A stretch of DNA of 64,000 bases, from NCBI GenBank assembly GCA_964579825.1, contig CAZOHT010000003.1, positions 62,001-126,000 of the forward strand, read 5' to 3'. Shown in pieces: positions 1 through 7,024 of the stretch. This DNA comes from SPCO01 sp964579825. GTDB lineage: Bacteria; Chloroflexota; Limnocylindria; Limnocylindrales; CSP1-4. The notes under the pieces are model-generated. The model did no database searches and was not told where the DNA came from. It was given only the letters and a program-made list of their open reading frames with translations. The stretch's first letter is position 1; every line of letters starts with the position of its first letter. A program made the translations under genes and the position numbers.

Positions 1-1
1 C

Positions 2-781
2 CTGCACCTCATGGCCGGGCTGTTGAAGCCGTCGGCGGGGCAGGTGCTGATCCGCGGCCGCTCGGCCTGGCGCCAGCCGGGGATCTACCGGGACCTGGGC
101 CTCGTCCCCGAGAAGGAGGCGGTCCACCCGTACCTGTCCGGCTACGAGTTCGCGTTGCTGAACGCCCAGCTCCACGGCGTCAGCGACCCCGAGGCCGCGG
201 CGATGCGGGCGATCGAGACGGTGGACCTGGTGGACGCCGCGCATCGGGCGACCGGCACGTATTCGAAGGGCATGCGCCAGCGGGCGAAGATCGCCGGCGC
301 CCTCGTCCACGAGCCGAGTGTCCTGCTGCTCGACGAACCGTTCAACGGGATGGACCCGCGCCAGCGGCTGCACATGATGGACCTGCTCCGGTCGATGGCG
401 GCGGCCGGACGGACGATCCTGTTCTCCTCGCACATCCTCGAGGAGGTCGAGCGGCTGGCGGACTCCATCCTGGTCGTCCACGCCGGTCGGCTGGCCGCGG
501 CCGGCGACTATCGCTCGATCCGGCGGCTCATGACGGACCGCCCGCACACGTTCCATGTCCGCTCGTCGGACGATCGTCGGCTGGCCGCGGCGTTGATCGC
601 GGACCCGGCGGTGTTCGGGGCGGAGTTGCGCGAGGATGGCCTGTCGGTCAGCACCTCGGATTACGCGGCATTCACCCATGCGCTGCCGCGCCTGGCCGCG
701 GCCGGCGGGATCACCCTTCACGAGGTCGCGCCGACGAACGACTCGCTGGAAAGCGTCTTCAGCTACCTGGTGCGGCGGTGA
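2..781 (+). CDS. ABC transporter ATP-binding protein (5' end cut by window)
   Basis: ATPase subunit of an ABC exporter, cytoplasmic, pairing with the permease encoded directly downstream. The reading frame is already open at base 2, so the true start and the Walker A loop lie outside the window. What remains shows the ABC signature-like YSKGMRQR, Walker B with catalytic Glu (LLLDEPFNGMD) and the switch His in FSSHILEE, followed by a roughly 90-residue C-terminal extension typical of ABC-2 type (CcmA/DrrA-like) ATPases. The stop overlaps the permease start in a GTGA. The substrate cannot be told from the sequence. The ATPase call is firm and the 5' boundary is unknown. Confidence 0.9.
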   Translation: MHLMAGLLKPSAGQVLIRGRSAWRQPGIYRDLGLVPEKEAVHPYLSGYEFALLNAQLHGVSDPEAAAMRAIETVDLVDAAHRATGTYSKGMRQRAKIAGALVHEPSVLLLDEPFNGMDPRQRLHMMDLLRSMAAAGRTILFSSHILEEVERLADSILVVHAGRLAAAGDYRSIRRLMTDRPHTFHVRSSDDRRLAAALIADPAVFGAELREDGLSVSTSDYAAFTHALPRLAAAGGITLHEVAPTNDSLESVFSYLVRR

Positions 782-1503
782 GCGCGTTCGGCCCGCTCGT
801 CAACGTCACACTGCGCGGATTGCTCGGGCGTCGGCGCCTGCTGCTCATGATCCTGCTGGTCGCCCTGCCGGTCGCCATCGGCCTGCTGGTGCGCCTTGGC
901 GGTGGCCGCGACGATGCCAGCGGGATCCTCGACGCGCTCGTCGTGCGGACCGTGCTGCCGCTGGTCGCGCTCGTGCTCGGGACGGCGGCGCTCGGCTCGG
1001 ACATGGATGACGGGACGATCGTGTACCTGCTCATCAAGCCGATCGCACGCCGCTGGATCGTGCTCGCGACCGCGGTGGTGGCGTGCGGGCTCACCGCAGT
1101 CCTCGTCGTCCCGGCCGTCGTCCTGACCGGCCTCCTCACGAGTGGCACGGGCTCCGAGTCGCTGACGACGACGTTCGCCTTCGCCGTGGCCGCACTCTTC
1201 GGCGGGATCGCCTACACGACGGTCTTCCTGGCCCTCTCGACGGTCACCTCGCGGGCGCTCGTGATCGGCCTGGCGTACACGCTGATCTGGGAGGGCGTCG
1301 TCACGGACCTGCTGACCGGGACGCGCTTCCTGTCGATCCGCCAGGCGACGCTCGGCGTGGCCGCCGCCCTGGGCGGGGAGCGCCCCGGATCCGACCCGCT
1401 CGTCCCCGCCGTGTCGGTCGCCATCCTGGTCGTCGCGACCGTCGGAGCGCTGGCGATCGCGACCCGCCAGCTGGCTCGGTTCGAGGTGCGCGGCGGCGAC
1501 TGA
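778..1503 (+). CDS. ABC-2 type transporter permease
   Basis: Membrane subunit of the exporter whose ATPase precedes it, 241 residues with about six hydrophobic segments. One short basic cytoplasmic stretch (GRRRLL) sits before the first helix. The start is GTG at 778, overlapping the ATPase stop (GTGA), so the two are translationally coupled. ABC-2 permeases of this size work as dimers with the ATPase and export drugs, lipids or polymers. Nothing here identifies the substrate. No further subunit follows: the next 131 bases are the promoter region of the iron genes. Confidence 0.8.
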   Translation: MSAFGPLVNVTLRGLLGRRRLLLMILLVALPVAIGLLVRLGGGRDDASGILDALVVRTVLPLVALVLGTAALGSDMDDGTIVYLLIKPIARRWIVLATAVVACGLTAVLVVPAVVLTGLLTSGTGSESLTTTFAFAVAALFGGIAYTTVFLALSTVTSRALVIGLAYTLIWEGVVTDLLTGTRFLSIRQATLGVAAALGGERPGSDPLVPAVSVAILVVATVGALAIATRQLARFEVRGGD

Positions 1504-1523
1504 TCGTCGCCGACCCCAGGGCA

Positions 1524-1576
1524 CTTGACGGTCGCTCTGACGGTCGACTAGAGTCAGCGGGTCAAGTCACCTTGAG
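1524..1576 (+). promoter_or_regulatory. Promoter and operator-like repeat before the FTR1 iron genes
   Basis: Seen: TTGACG (1524-1529) and TAGAGT (1549-1554), 19 bp apart, then a 14-bp inverted repeat TCAAG-TCAC-CTTGA at 1562-1575. The repeat would lie at about +1 to +15. Nearly the same repeat lies inside the efeO promoter (9487-9499), so it is a candidate binding site for an iron-responsive repressor. The -35/-10 spacing is longer than ideal, so the promoter itself is less certain than the repeat. Confidence 0.5.
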
Positions 1577-1634
1577 TCCATCTGTCATGCACCCCTGCAT
1601 GCCGGGACCCGAGGACCCTCGAGGACCACCACCG

Positions 1635-2837
1635 GTGACCGCCGCCTTCTTCATCACGCTTCGGGAGGGGCTCGAGGCCGCCCTCATCGTCGGGATCATC
1701 GCGGCCTACCTCGTCAAGATCGATCGGCGTGACGCGCTGCGCGGCGTCTGGATCGGGGTCGGTGCCGCCGTGGCCCTCTCGATCCTGATCGGCGCCCTCG
1801 TGGTCACCACCGTCGGTCGCCTGCCGCTCGTCGTCCAGGAGACCGTCGAAGGTCTCGCCGCGGTCATCGCGGTCGTCGTCCTGACCTGGATGCTGTTCTG
1901 GATGCGGCGCCAGGGACGGGCGATGAAGGGCGAACTCGAACGCGGCGTCGACACCGCCCTTGCTGCCGGCTCGGTGATGACGCTCGCCGGCCTCGCGTTC
2001 GTGTCCGTGTCGCGAGAGGGACTCGAGACCGTCCTGTTCCTGTTCGCCATCGGCGCGTCGAGCGGTCCGGCGATCCCCACCCTGATCGCGGCCGTGGCCG
2101 GCCTCGCGGTGGCCATCGCGATCGGCTACGCCATCTTCGCGGCCGGCGTCCGGGTGGACCTGCGGCGCTTCTTCACGCTCACCGGCCTCGTGCTCATCTT
2201 CGTCTCGGCCGGGCTGGTGGCGTTCGCGATCCACGAGTTCGGGGAAGCCGGCTGGATCACGAACACGGGCAAGGCCTGGGACCTCGGCGCCATCCTGCCC
2301 GAGTCGAGCCCGCTCGGAGCGGTGCTGGCCGGGCTGTTCGGCTACCGATCCACCCCGACGCCGCTCGAGGTCTTCGGGTACGTCGCCTACCTGATCCCCG
2401 TGCTGATCCTGTTCCTGCTGCCGGCTCGGGCCAAGGTCGGCGGCACCGCGGTCGCCGCGAGCGCGGTCGTCGTCGCGATCGTCGTGACCGCCTGCGGGGG
2501 GTCGACGACCGCCCCATCGGTCGCCCCCGGCGCGTCGGATGCCTCCGGCGCGATCGCGGTCGGAGCGTCCGAGTTCAAGTTCGAGCCCGCGGTCATCGCC
2601 GTCCCGGCCGGCAGCGTGACGTTCCGGATCAGCAACGTGGGAGCGGTGGAGCACGAGTTCGAGATCTTCCAGGGTGAGACGGTCGTCGACGAGGTCGAGG
2701 GCCTCGTGCCCGGGCTGACGCGCGACCTGACGGTGACCCTCGCGCCGGGCGACTACACCTATGTCTGCAAGCTCGCCGGCCACGACGCCGCCGGGATGAA
2801 GGGGAACCTGACCGTCACCGAAGCCGCCGGCAGCTGA
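1635..2837 (+). CDS. efeU: FTR1/EfeU iron permease fused to a lipoprotein-like cupredoxin domain
   Basis: Ferric or ferrous iron permease of the EfeU/FTR1 family in the cytoplasmic membrane, 400 residues. Residues 1-270 hold about seven helices and both REGLE iron-passage motifs (near residues 9 and 125). A last hydrophobic segment ends in VTAC (Cys287), a perfect lipobox. After a Ser/Ala/Pro linker comes an EfeO-like cupredoxin domain (about 305-400) with candidate metal ligands in EHEFEI and YVCKLAGHDAAGM. In known EfeUOB systems the cupredoxin belongs to EfeO, so this is a permease-periplasmic-domain fusion. The GTG at 1635 places the first REGLE motif where FTR1 proteins have it; in-frame ATGs at 1587 and 1599 would add a Pro-rich leader. 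It overlaps the next gene by one base. Confidence 0.85.
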   Translation: MTAAFFITLREGLEAALIVGIIAAYLVKIDRRDALRGVWIGVGAAVALSILIGALVVTTVGRLPLVVQETVEGLAAVIAVVVLTWMLFWMRRQGRAMKGELERGVDTALAAGSVMTLAGLAFVSVSREGLETVLFLFAIGASSGPAIPTLIAAVAGLAVAIAIGYAIFAAGVRVDLRRFFTLTGLVLIFVSAGLVAFAIHEFGEAGWITNTGKAWDLGAILPESSPLGAVLAGLFGYRSTPTPLEVFGYVAYLIPVLILFLLPARAKVGGTAVAASAVVVAIVVTACGGSTTAPSVAPGASDASGAIAVGASEFKFEPAVIAVPAGSVTFRISNVGAVEHEFEIFQGETVVDEVEGLVPGLTRDLTVTLAPGDYTYVCKLAGHDAAGMKGNLTVTEAAGS

Positions 2838-3700
2838 TGGATCTCGGCGCATTCTCGAGCGGTCTGCTGACCGGACTTCGTGAGGGTGTCGAGGCCGCCC
2901 TCATCGTCAGCATCATCCTGGCCTACCTGGCCAAGACCGGGAACCGGCGTCACTTCCCGAAGGTCCTTCTTGGGGTCGGACTGGCGATCGCGCTGAGCGT
3001 CGGCGTCGGGGCCGGCCTGTGGCTGACCGTGGGCGGCTTCGAGGAGCCCTACGAGCAACTATTCGAGGCCATCACGATGCTCGTGGCGGCCGGGGTCGTG
3101 ACCTGGATGCTGTTCTGGATGCGCCGTCAGTCCATGAGCGTGAGAGGCGAGTTGCAGGCGGCAGTGGACCGCGCGCTCGACGACGGATCCGCCACGGCCC
3201 TCGCGGTCCTCGCGTTCGTCGCCGTCATCCGCGAGGGCATCGAGACCGCCCTGTTCCTCGTGGGCCAGATGGCGTCGGCCGAGGGCGGGGCGTCCTGGGT
3301 CGTCGTCGGCGCGCTGGTCGGACTCGCGGTCGCGGTGCTCATCGGCGTCGGCTTCTACCAGGGCTCGCGTCGGCTGAACCTCGCGACGTTCTTCCGCTAC
3401 ACGGGCATCGTGCTGGTGTTCATCGCCGCGGGTCTCGTCGGCAAGGCGACCCACGAACTGATCGAGATCGGGGTCATCACGTTCGGGACCCAACCCCTGT
3501 TCGACCTGAGCGGTGTGCTGCCGAGCGACGCCGAGGGCGGCAACGTGATCGGCCAGTTCCTTCGCGCGATGTTCGGGTACTCGGCGGCGCCGGAGCTCAC
3601 GACGTTCGTCGTGTGGCTGACCTACGTCGTCGTGGTCCTCGCGCTCTACCTTCGGCCGGTCAAGCGCCAGGCGACCCCGCTGCCGGCCTCCCCGGCGTAG
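2837..3700 (+). CDS. FTR1 family iron permease (second copy)
   Basis: Second FTR1-type iron permease, 287 residues, directly following and overlapping the first (stop and start share base 2837). It has seven predicted helices and two REGxE motifs (REGVEAAL near residue 14, REGIETAL near 133). It lacks the cupredoxin tail, ending shortly after the last helix in a basic, Pro-rich stretch. It resembles the permease part of the upstream gene throughout, so a tandem duplication followed by domain gain in one copy is likely. The pair forms one transcription unit. The two could form a heteromeric channel or have different affinities; that is inference. Confidence 0.88.
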   Translation: MDLGAFSSGLLTGLREGVEAALIVSIILAYLAKTGNRRHFPKVLLGVGLAIALSVGVGAGLWLTVGGFEEPYEQLFEAITMLVAAGVVTWMLFWMRRQSMSVRGELQAAVDRALDDGSATALAVLAFVAVIREGIETALFLVGQMASAEGGASWVVVGALVGLAVAVLIGVGFYQGSRRLNLATFFRYTGIVLVFIAAGLVGKATHELIEIGVITFGTQPLFDLSGVLPSDAEGGNVIGQFLRAMFGYSAAPELTTFVVWLTYVVVVLALYLRPVKRQATPLPASPA

Positions 3701-3721
3701 GTCCGTCCCGCCGGGCGAGCG

Positions 3722-4579
3722 TCAGGGTCGCTCCAGCCCGTGGGCGTCGAGCAGGGCGTCGTCGGCCAGGAGCGTCGCCGTCGGGCCATCCGCCACGATC
3801 CGCCCGTCATCCATGACGACCATCCGCGGGAAGACCTCGTCGACGAGGCGCATGTCGTGGGTCGACACCAACAGGGTCTGATGGAGGCCATCGAGCAACG
3901 CGATCAACTCACGCCGACCGCGGGGGTCAAGACCCGCCGAGGGCTCATCGAACACGAGGACGGACGGGTCCATCGTCAGGACGGTGGCCAGCGCGACGCG
4001 CTTCCGCTGTCCCAGCGACAGGCGATGGGGGACCCGCCGTTCGAAGCCGCTCATGCCGACCGCCGCGAGGGCTCGCTCGACCCGACCGTGGATCTCGTCC
4101 GGCGGGACGCCCATGTGGATCGGTCCGAACGCCACGTCCTCCAGAACCGTCGGGCTGAACAGCTGGTCGTCGGGGTCCTGGAAGACCAGCCCGACCTCCG
4201 CCCGGATCCGCTTGACCGAGGCTCGGTCCACGGTCGTCCCGCCGATCCGGACGGTGCCGTGGGTCGGTGTGTGGATCCCGTTCAGGTGGAGCATCAGCGT
4301 GCTCTTGCCGGCCCCGTTCGGGCCGACCAGGGCGACCTTCTCGCCCCGCCCGATCCGCAGGTCGATCCCCTTCAGCGCTTCGAACCCATCGGGGTAGGTG
4401 AAGTGGAGGTGCTCCAGCTCCACCCAGCGGACATCGAGGTCTCCGCCTTCCCCGCCGTTCCCGACGGTCGGGCTCGCACCGGGCACAGGCGGGTGCTCGT
4501 GGTCGTGTCCGTGGCTGTGAGCCGGCCGGTCGTCGTGGGCATGGACATGGTCGTGTTCGGACGGCGTGGTCATCGTCAC
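3722..4579 (-). CDS. cbiO: Cobalt/nickel ECF transporter ATPase CbiO
   Basis: ATP-binding subunit of an energy-coupling-factor transporter for Co2+ or Ni2+, 285 residues. Seen: Walker A GPNGAGKST, Q-loop VFQDPDDQLF (the form usual in CbiO), signature LSLGQRKR, Walker B VLVFDEPSAGLD and switch His STHD. The first 34 residues carry a His/Asp-rich tail with repeated HxH and HGHDHEH, a likely metal-sequestering or sensing extension that supports a nickel or cobalt substrate. The start is GTG at 4579, overlapping the cbiQ stop (GTGA); an ATG two codons later is the alternative. It is the last gene of the cbiMNQO operon. Confidence 0.93.
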   Translation of the reverse strand: MTMTTPSEHDHVHAHDDRPAHSHGHDHEHPPVPGASPTVGNGGEGGDLDVRWVELEHLHFTYPDGFEALKGIDLRIGRGEKVALVGPNGAGKSTLMLHLNGIHTPTHGTVRIGGTTVDRASVKRIRAEVGLVFQDPDDQLFSPTVLEDVAFGPIHMGVPPDEIHGRVERALAAVGMSGFERRVPHRLSLGQRKRVALATVLTMDPSVLVFDEPSAGLDPRGRRELIALLDGLHQTLLVSTHDMRLVDEVFPRMVVMDDGRIVADGPTATLLADDALLDAHGLERP

Positions 4580-5373
4580 GGCCTCGGGATCACGAGGTGC
4601 GCCGCCAGCTCGAACGCGACCAACCCCACCATCGCGACGACGAACCAGCCGATGGCGCGCGGCGTCAGGGGCGGTCCGGGCAGGTAGCGCAGCTCGCCAT
4701 CGAAGCCACGCGCCTGCATCGCGCCATAGATCCGCTCACTCCGCTCGTACGACCGCAGGAAGAGCGAGCCGACCATCGAACCCGTCACGCCCGCTCGCCA
4801 ACGCAGGCCCCCGCCGGACCGTCCGGTCGGACCGGCAGCGGACCGGGCCGCCTTGGCCCGGTTCATGCGTGAGGCCTCGTCGCCGAGGACCCCGAGGTAG
4901 CGGTACATGAAGCTGATGATGGAGACCATGATCCGGGGAAGGCGCAGCTGACGCAGCCCGTCGACGAGGTCGTGGAAGGGCGTCGTGAACGCCAGAAGCA
5001 GTGCCGCCTGGACGCTGATCCAGCTCTTGAGCGCGATCGTCGCGAACTGTCGGAGGCCCTCGCCGCTGACGGTCAGGGTCAGCGGCCCGAGGTCGATCGT
5101 GCCCAGCGGGTCGCCGGTCCGGGTGAAGATCAACGGGAACGCGGCGAGCATGAACGGCAGGGCGAAGAACGCCGAGCGGGCCGGTCGGAGCGGCCCCAGC
5201 CCGGCCGCCCACGACAGGACGACGATGACGAGCCAGGCGATCGCCAGGGCGGGGAACGCCCCGATGGGGAGGAGGGTCACCATCAGGATGAAGGCGACCG
5301 TGGCCAGGAACTTCAGGCGCGCGTCGGCCCGATGGATCCGGCTCTCGCGGGCGATGTACCGATCGAGGTCCAG
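4576..5373 (-). CDS. cbiQ: Cobalt/nickel ECF transporter transmembrane protein CbiQ (non-standard start)
   Basis: T-component that couples CbiM to the ATPase, with about five helices and the coupling-helix ARG motif (AMQARGFDGE) near the C-terminus. The first in-frame ATG (5283) would remove the conserved CbiQ N-terminus. That stretch (LDLDRYIARESRIH, then RADARLKFLA) is encoded upstream, but between it and the in-frame TAG that ends cbiN there is no ATG, GTG or TTG. A CTG at 5371-5373 is the best candidate start, giving 265 residues, the usual family length. Readthrough of the TAG or an assembly error are alternatives. It overlaps cbiO by four bases. Confidence 0.85.
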   Translation of the reverse strand: MDLDRYIARESRIHRADARLKFLATVAFILMVTLLPIGAFPALAIAWLVIVVLSWAAGLGPLRPARSAFFALPFMLAAFPLIFTRTGDPLGTIDLGPLTLTVSGEGLRQFATIALKSWISVQAALLLAFTTPFHDLVDGLRQLRLPRIMVSIISFMYRYLGVLGDEASRMNRAKAARSAAGPTGRSGGGLRWRAGVTGSMVGSLFLRSYERSERIYGAMQARGFDGELRYLPGPPLTPRAIGWFVVAMVGLVAFELAAHLVIPRP

Positions 5374-5382
5374 GGTGCGGCG

Positions 5383-5676
5383 CTAGGCCTTTCGACGGGT
5401 CAGACTCCGCCCGATGACGTACATCAGCCCGGCGACGATGGCGACCCCGATCAGGCCGGCCAGGATCGTCGAGATGACCGGATCCTCGACCCCCGGGAAC
5501 GTGTAGTCCGGGATGATGTTGAAGATCGCGTCACGAGCGGTCTCCAGGAACCCATGTTCCTCGGCCACCGCTTCGAGGCCGTCCGGGTCCGCCGAAGCCA
5601 GCGGCGCCAGGATGATCACGACCAGGGCCGCGATGCCCAGGCCGACCGCCCACCAGTAGCGACGAAGGGTTGCCAT
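5383..5676 (-). CDS. cbiN: PDGLE-domain cobalt/nickel transport protein (CbiN-like)
   Basis: Small accessory membrane subunit of the CbiMNQO transporter, 97 residues: an N-terminal helix, an extracytoplasmic loop beginning with the family motif DPDGLE, and a C-terminal helix ending in a basic tail. The start ATG at 5676 follows a strong GAGGAGG ribosome site lying just after the cbiM stop. An in-frame longer frame reaching 5799 lies inside cbiM and is not real. In related systems CbiN helps load metal into CbiM. The stop TAG at 5383-5385 is in the same frame as cbiQ. Confidence 0.88.
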   Translation of the reverse strand: MATLRRYWWAVGLGIAALVVIILAPLASADPDGLEAVAEEHGFLETARDAIFNIIPDYTFPGVEDPVISTILAGLIGVAIVAGLMYVIGRSLTRRKA

Positions 5677-5689
5677 CCGTGTGTCCTCC

Positions 5690-6433
5690 TCAGGCCGCGG
5701 CCGGGGCGGCGGGTGCCGATGGGCTGGCGAGGGCCGTCGTTCGAGCGTCCCGCAGCAGGAACAGGTCCGGACGAGCGACCTGGATGAACGCCAGCGCACC
5801 CATCGTGATGAGGGCTTCGCCGATGCCGATCAGGGCGTGGACGCTGAGCATCGCCGGGAGGGCGATCTCCAGTGGGGTCGTCCCCGAGATCGCCAGTTCG
5901 AACGCCATGCACGTGGAGCCGGCCACGACCGAGGCCCACGCCGCGATCCCGGCCGCCGGGATCCGGCCCTTGGCCTCGCCACCGAACACGCGGGCCAGGG
6001 CTCGATAGAGGTAGTAGCCACCGAGCGTCCCGACGATGCCCATGTTGAAGATGTTGGCGCCCATGACCAGCAGGCCACCGTCCTGGAAGACGAGCGCCTG
6101 GACCGCGATCACGCAGGCCATCACCAACGTCCCGGCCCACGGCCCGAGGAGGACCGCGGCGAACACGCCACCGAGGAGGTGGCCCGAGGTCCCGCCGATG
6201 ACCTGGAAGTTGAACATCTGCGCCGCGAAGATGAAGGCGGCGGTCACGCCCATCAACGGGACGGAGCGCTCGTCCAGCGTCTCGTTCGTCCGGCGTACCG
6301 AGATCGCGAGCACGACGAGCGTGACGATCCACATCCCGATCGCGACGGGCGCCGACAGGAACCCGTCGGGCGCATGCATCTGCGGGTCGCCAGCGATGGG
6401 GACTGGGGGCAGGGCGATGGCGGCTGGGAACAT
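5690..6433 (-). CDS. cbiM: Cobalt/nickel ECF transporter substrate-binding protein CbiM/NikM
   Basis: Membrane S-component that captures Co2+ or Ni2+, 247 residues from ATG 6433 with about seven helices. The hallmark MHAPDGFLS begins at residue 19. In characterised CbiM/NikM proteins the free N-terminal Met-His coordinates the metal, so an internal start at 6379 (229 residues) or cleavage before this Met is functionally attractive. The only clear ribosome site (GGAG) lies before 6433. Further family residues include FNFQVIGGTSGHLLGG, which holds the second metal-binding His. First gene of cbiM-cbiN-cbiQ-cbiO, transcribed away from the Fur-family gene. Confidence 0.92.
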   Translation of the reverse strand: MFPAAIALPPVPIAGDPQMHAPDGFLSAPVAIGMWIVTLVVLAISVRRTNETLDERSVPLMGVTAAFIFAAQMFNFQVIGGTSGHLLGGVFAAVLLGPWAGTLVMACVIAVQALVFQDGGLLVMGANIFNMGIVGTLGGYYLYRALARVFGGEAKGRIPAAGIAAWASVVAGSTCMAFELAISGTTPLEIALPAMLSVHALIGIGEALITMGALAFIQVARPDLFLLRDARTTALASPSAPAAPAAA

Positions 6434-6468
6434 CGGGCGATCTCCAGGATGCGGTCGGCGTCGGGCTC

Positions 6469-6505
6469 ATCGTAGGTCGCTCGGTGTCGTAACGCAACAC
6501 GTTGC
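6469..6505 (-). promoter_or_regulatory. cbiM promoter with a Nur/Fur-like palindrome
   Basis: On the minus strand TTGCGT (6497-6492) and TACGAT (6474-6469) are 17 bp apart and face cbiM. A perfect 12-bp palindrome GCAAC-AC-GTTGC (6494-6505) overlaps the -35, where a repressor would block transcription. It is also about 30 bp upstream of the -10 of the divergent Fur-family gene. The half-sites resemble the TGCAA/TTGCA halves reported for actinobacterial nickel regulator Nur. The regulator assignment is inference. Confidence 0.55.
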
Positions 6506-6547
6506 ATCTGCGAGGCGGGTCGACACCGTCGCCTTATACTTCGTCCG

Positions 6548-7024
6548 ATGGCCGCCGTCGGATCGCTTCCAGCCGAAACGCCCGCCTGGACGACCGTCCG
6601 CGAGCAGTTGCACGCTCGTGGACTCCGCTGGACGCCGCAGCGCCGGACGCTCATCGAGGTCCTGTCGCGGACCGACGGCCATGTGACCGGCGCCGAACTC
6701 GTCGAGCGCTGCCGCGAGGTGGATCCGGCCACGACCCCGTCGACCGTCTACCGCACGCTCGACGTCCTCGAGGGTCTCGGGCTCGTGAGCCACAGCCATG
6801 GGGTGGACGGTCGCGAGGAGTTCCACGTCCTGCCGCCGGTCATCCACGGCCACCTGCACTGCATCGACTGCGGGCAGGCCTGGGACATCCCGCTCGATGA
6901 GGCCGGACCGCTCGTCGAGTCGATCCGGCGGTCGCGCGGGTTCGAGGTGGACGTGACCCACCTGTCGATCGCCGGGACGTGCGGCGGGTGTGCCGATCAG
7001 GCCAGGAGCGACTCGCCCAGGTAG
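6548..7024 (+). CDS. Fur-family metal-responsive repressor (Nur/Zur/Fur type)
   Basis: Cytoplasmic metal-sensing repressor, 158 residues. An N-terminal winged helix (about 15-90, with the recognition region STVYRTLDVLEGLGLV) is followed by the Fur dimerisation domain. Metal ligands are visible: the His cluster VIHGHLHCIDCG around 98-109 and a C-terminal CGGC giving the structural Zn(Cys)4 site. A TATACT -10 at 6535-6540 puts transcription start at the ATG, so the mRNA is probably leaderless. Its position divergent from cbiMNQO with a shared palindrome favours a nickel/cobalt regulator; a Fur or Zur role cannot be excluded, since iron genes flank it. Its last 28 bases overlap efeB convergently. 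Confidence 0.88.
   Translation: MAAVGSLPAETPAWTTVREQLHARGLRWTPQRRTLIEVLSRTDGHVTGAELVERCREVDPATTPSTVYRTLDVLEGLGLVSHSHGVDGREEFHVLPPVIHGHLHCIDCGQAWDIPLDEAGPLVESIRRSRGFEVDVTHLSIAGTCGGCADQARSDSPR

Noticed and set aside
1083..1634. Upstream part of the long frame leading into the FTR1 fusion
   Set aside because: It lies over the ABC permease in another frame and over the promoter/operator; FTR1 homology begins at 1635.
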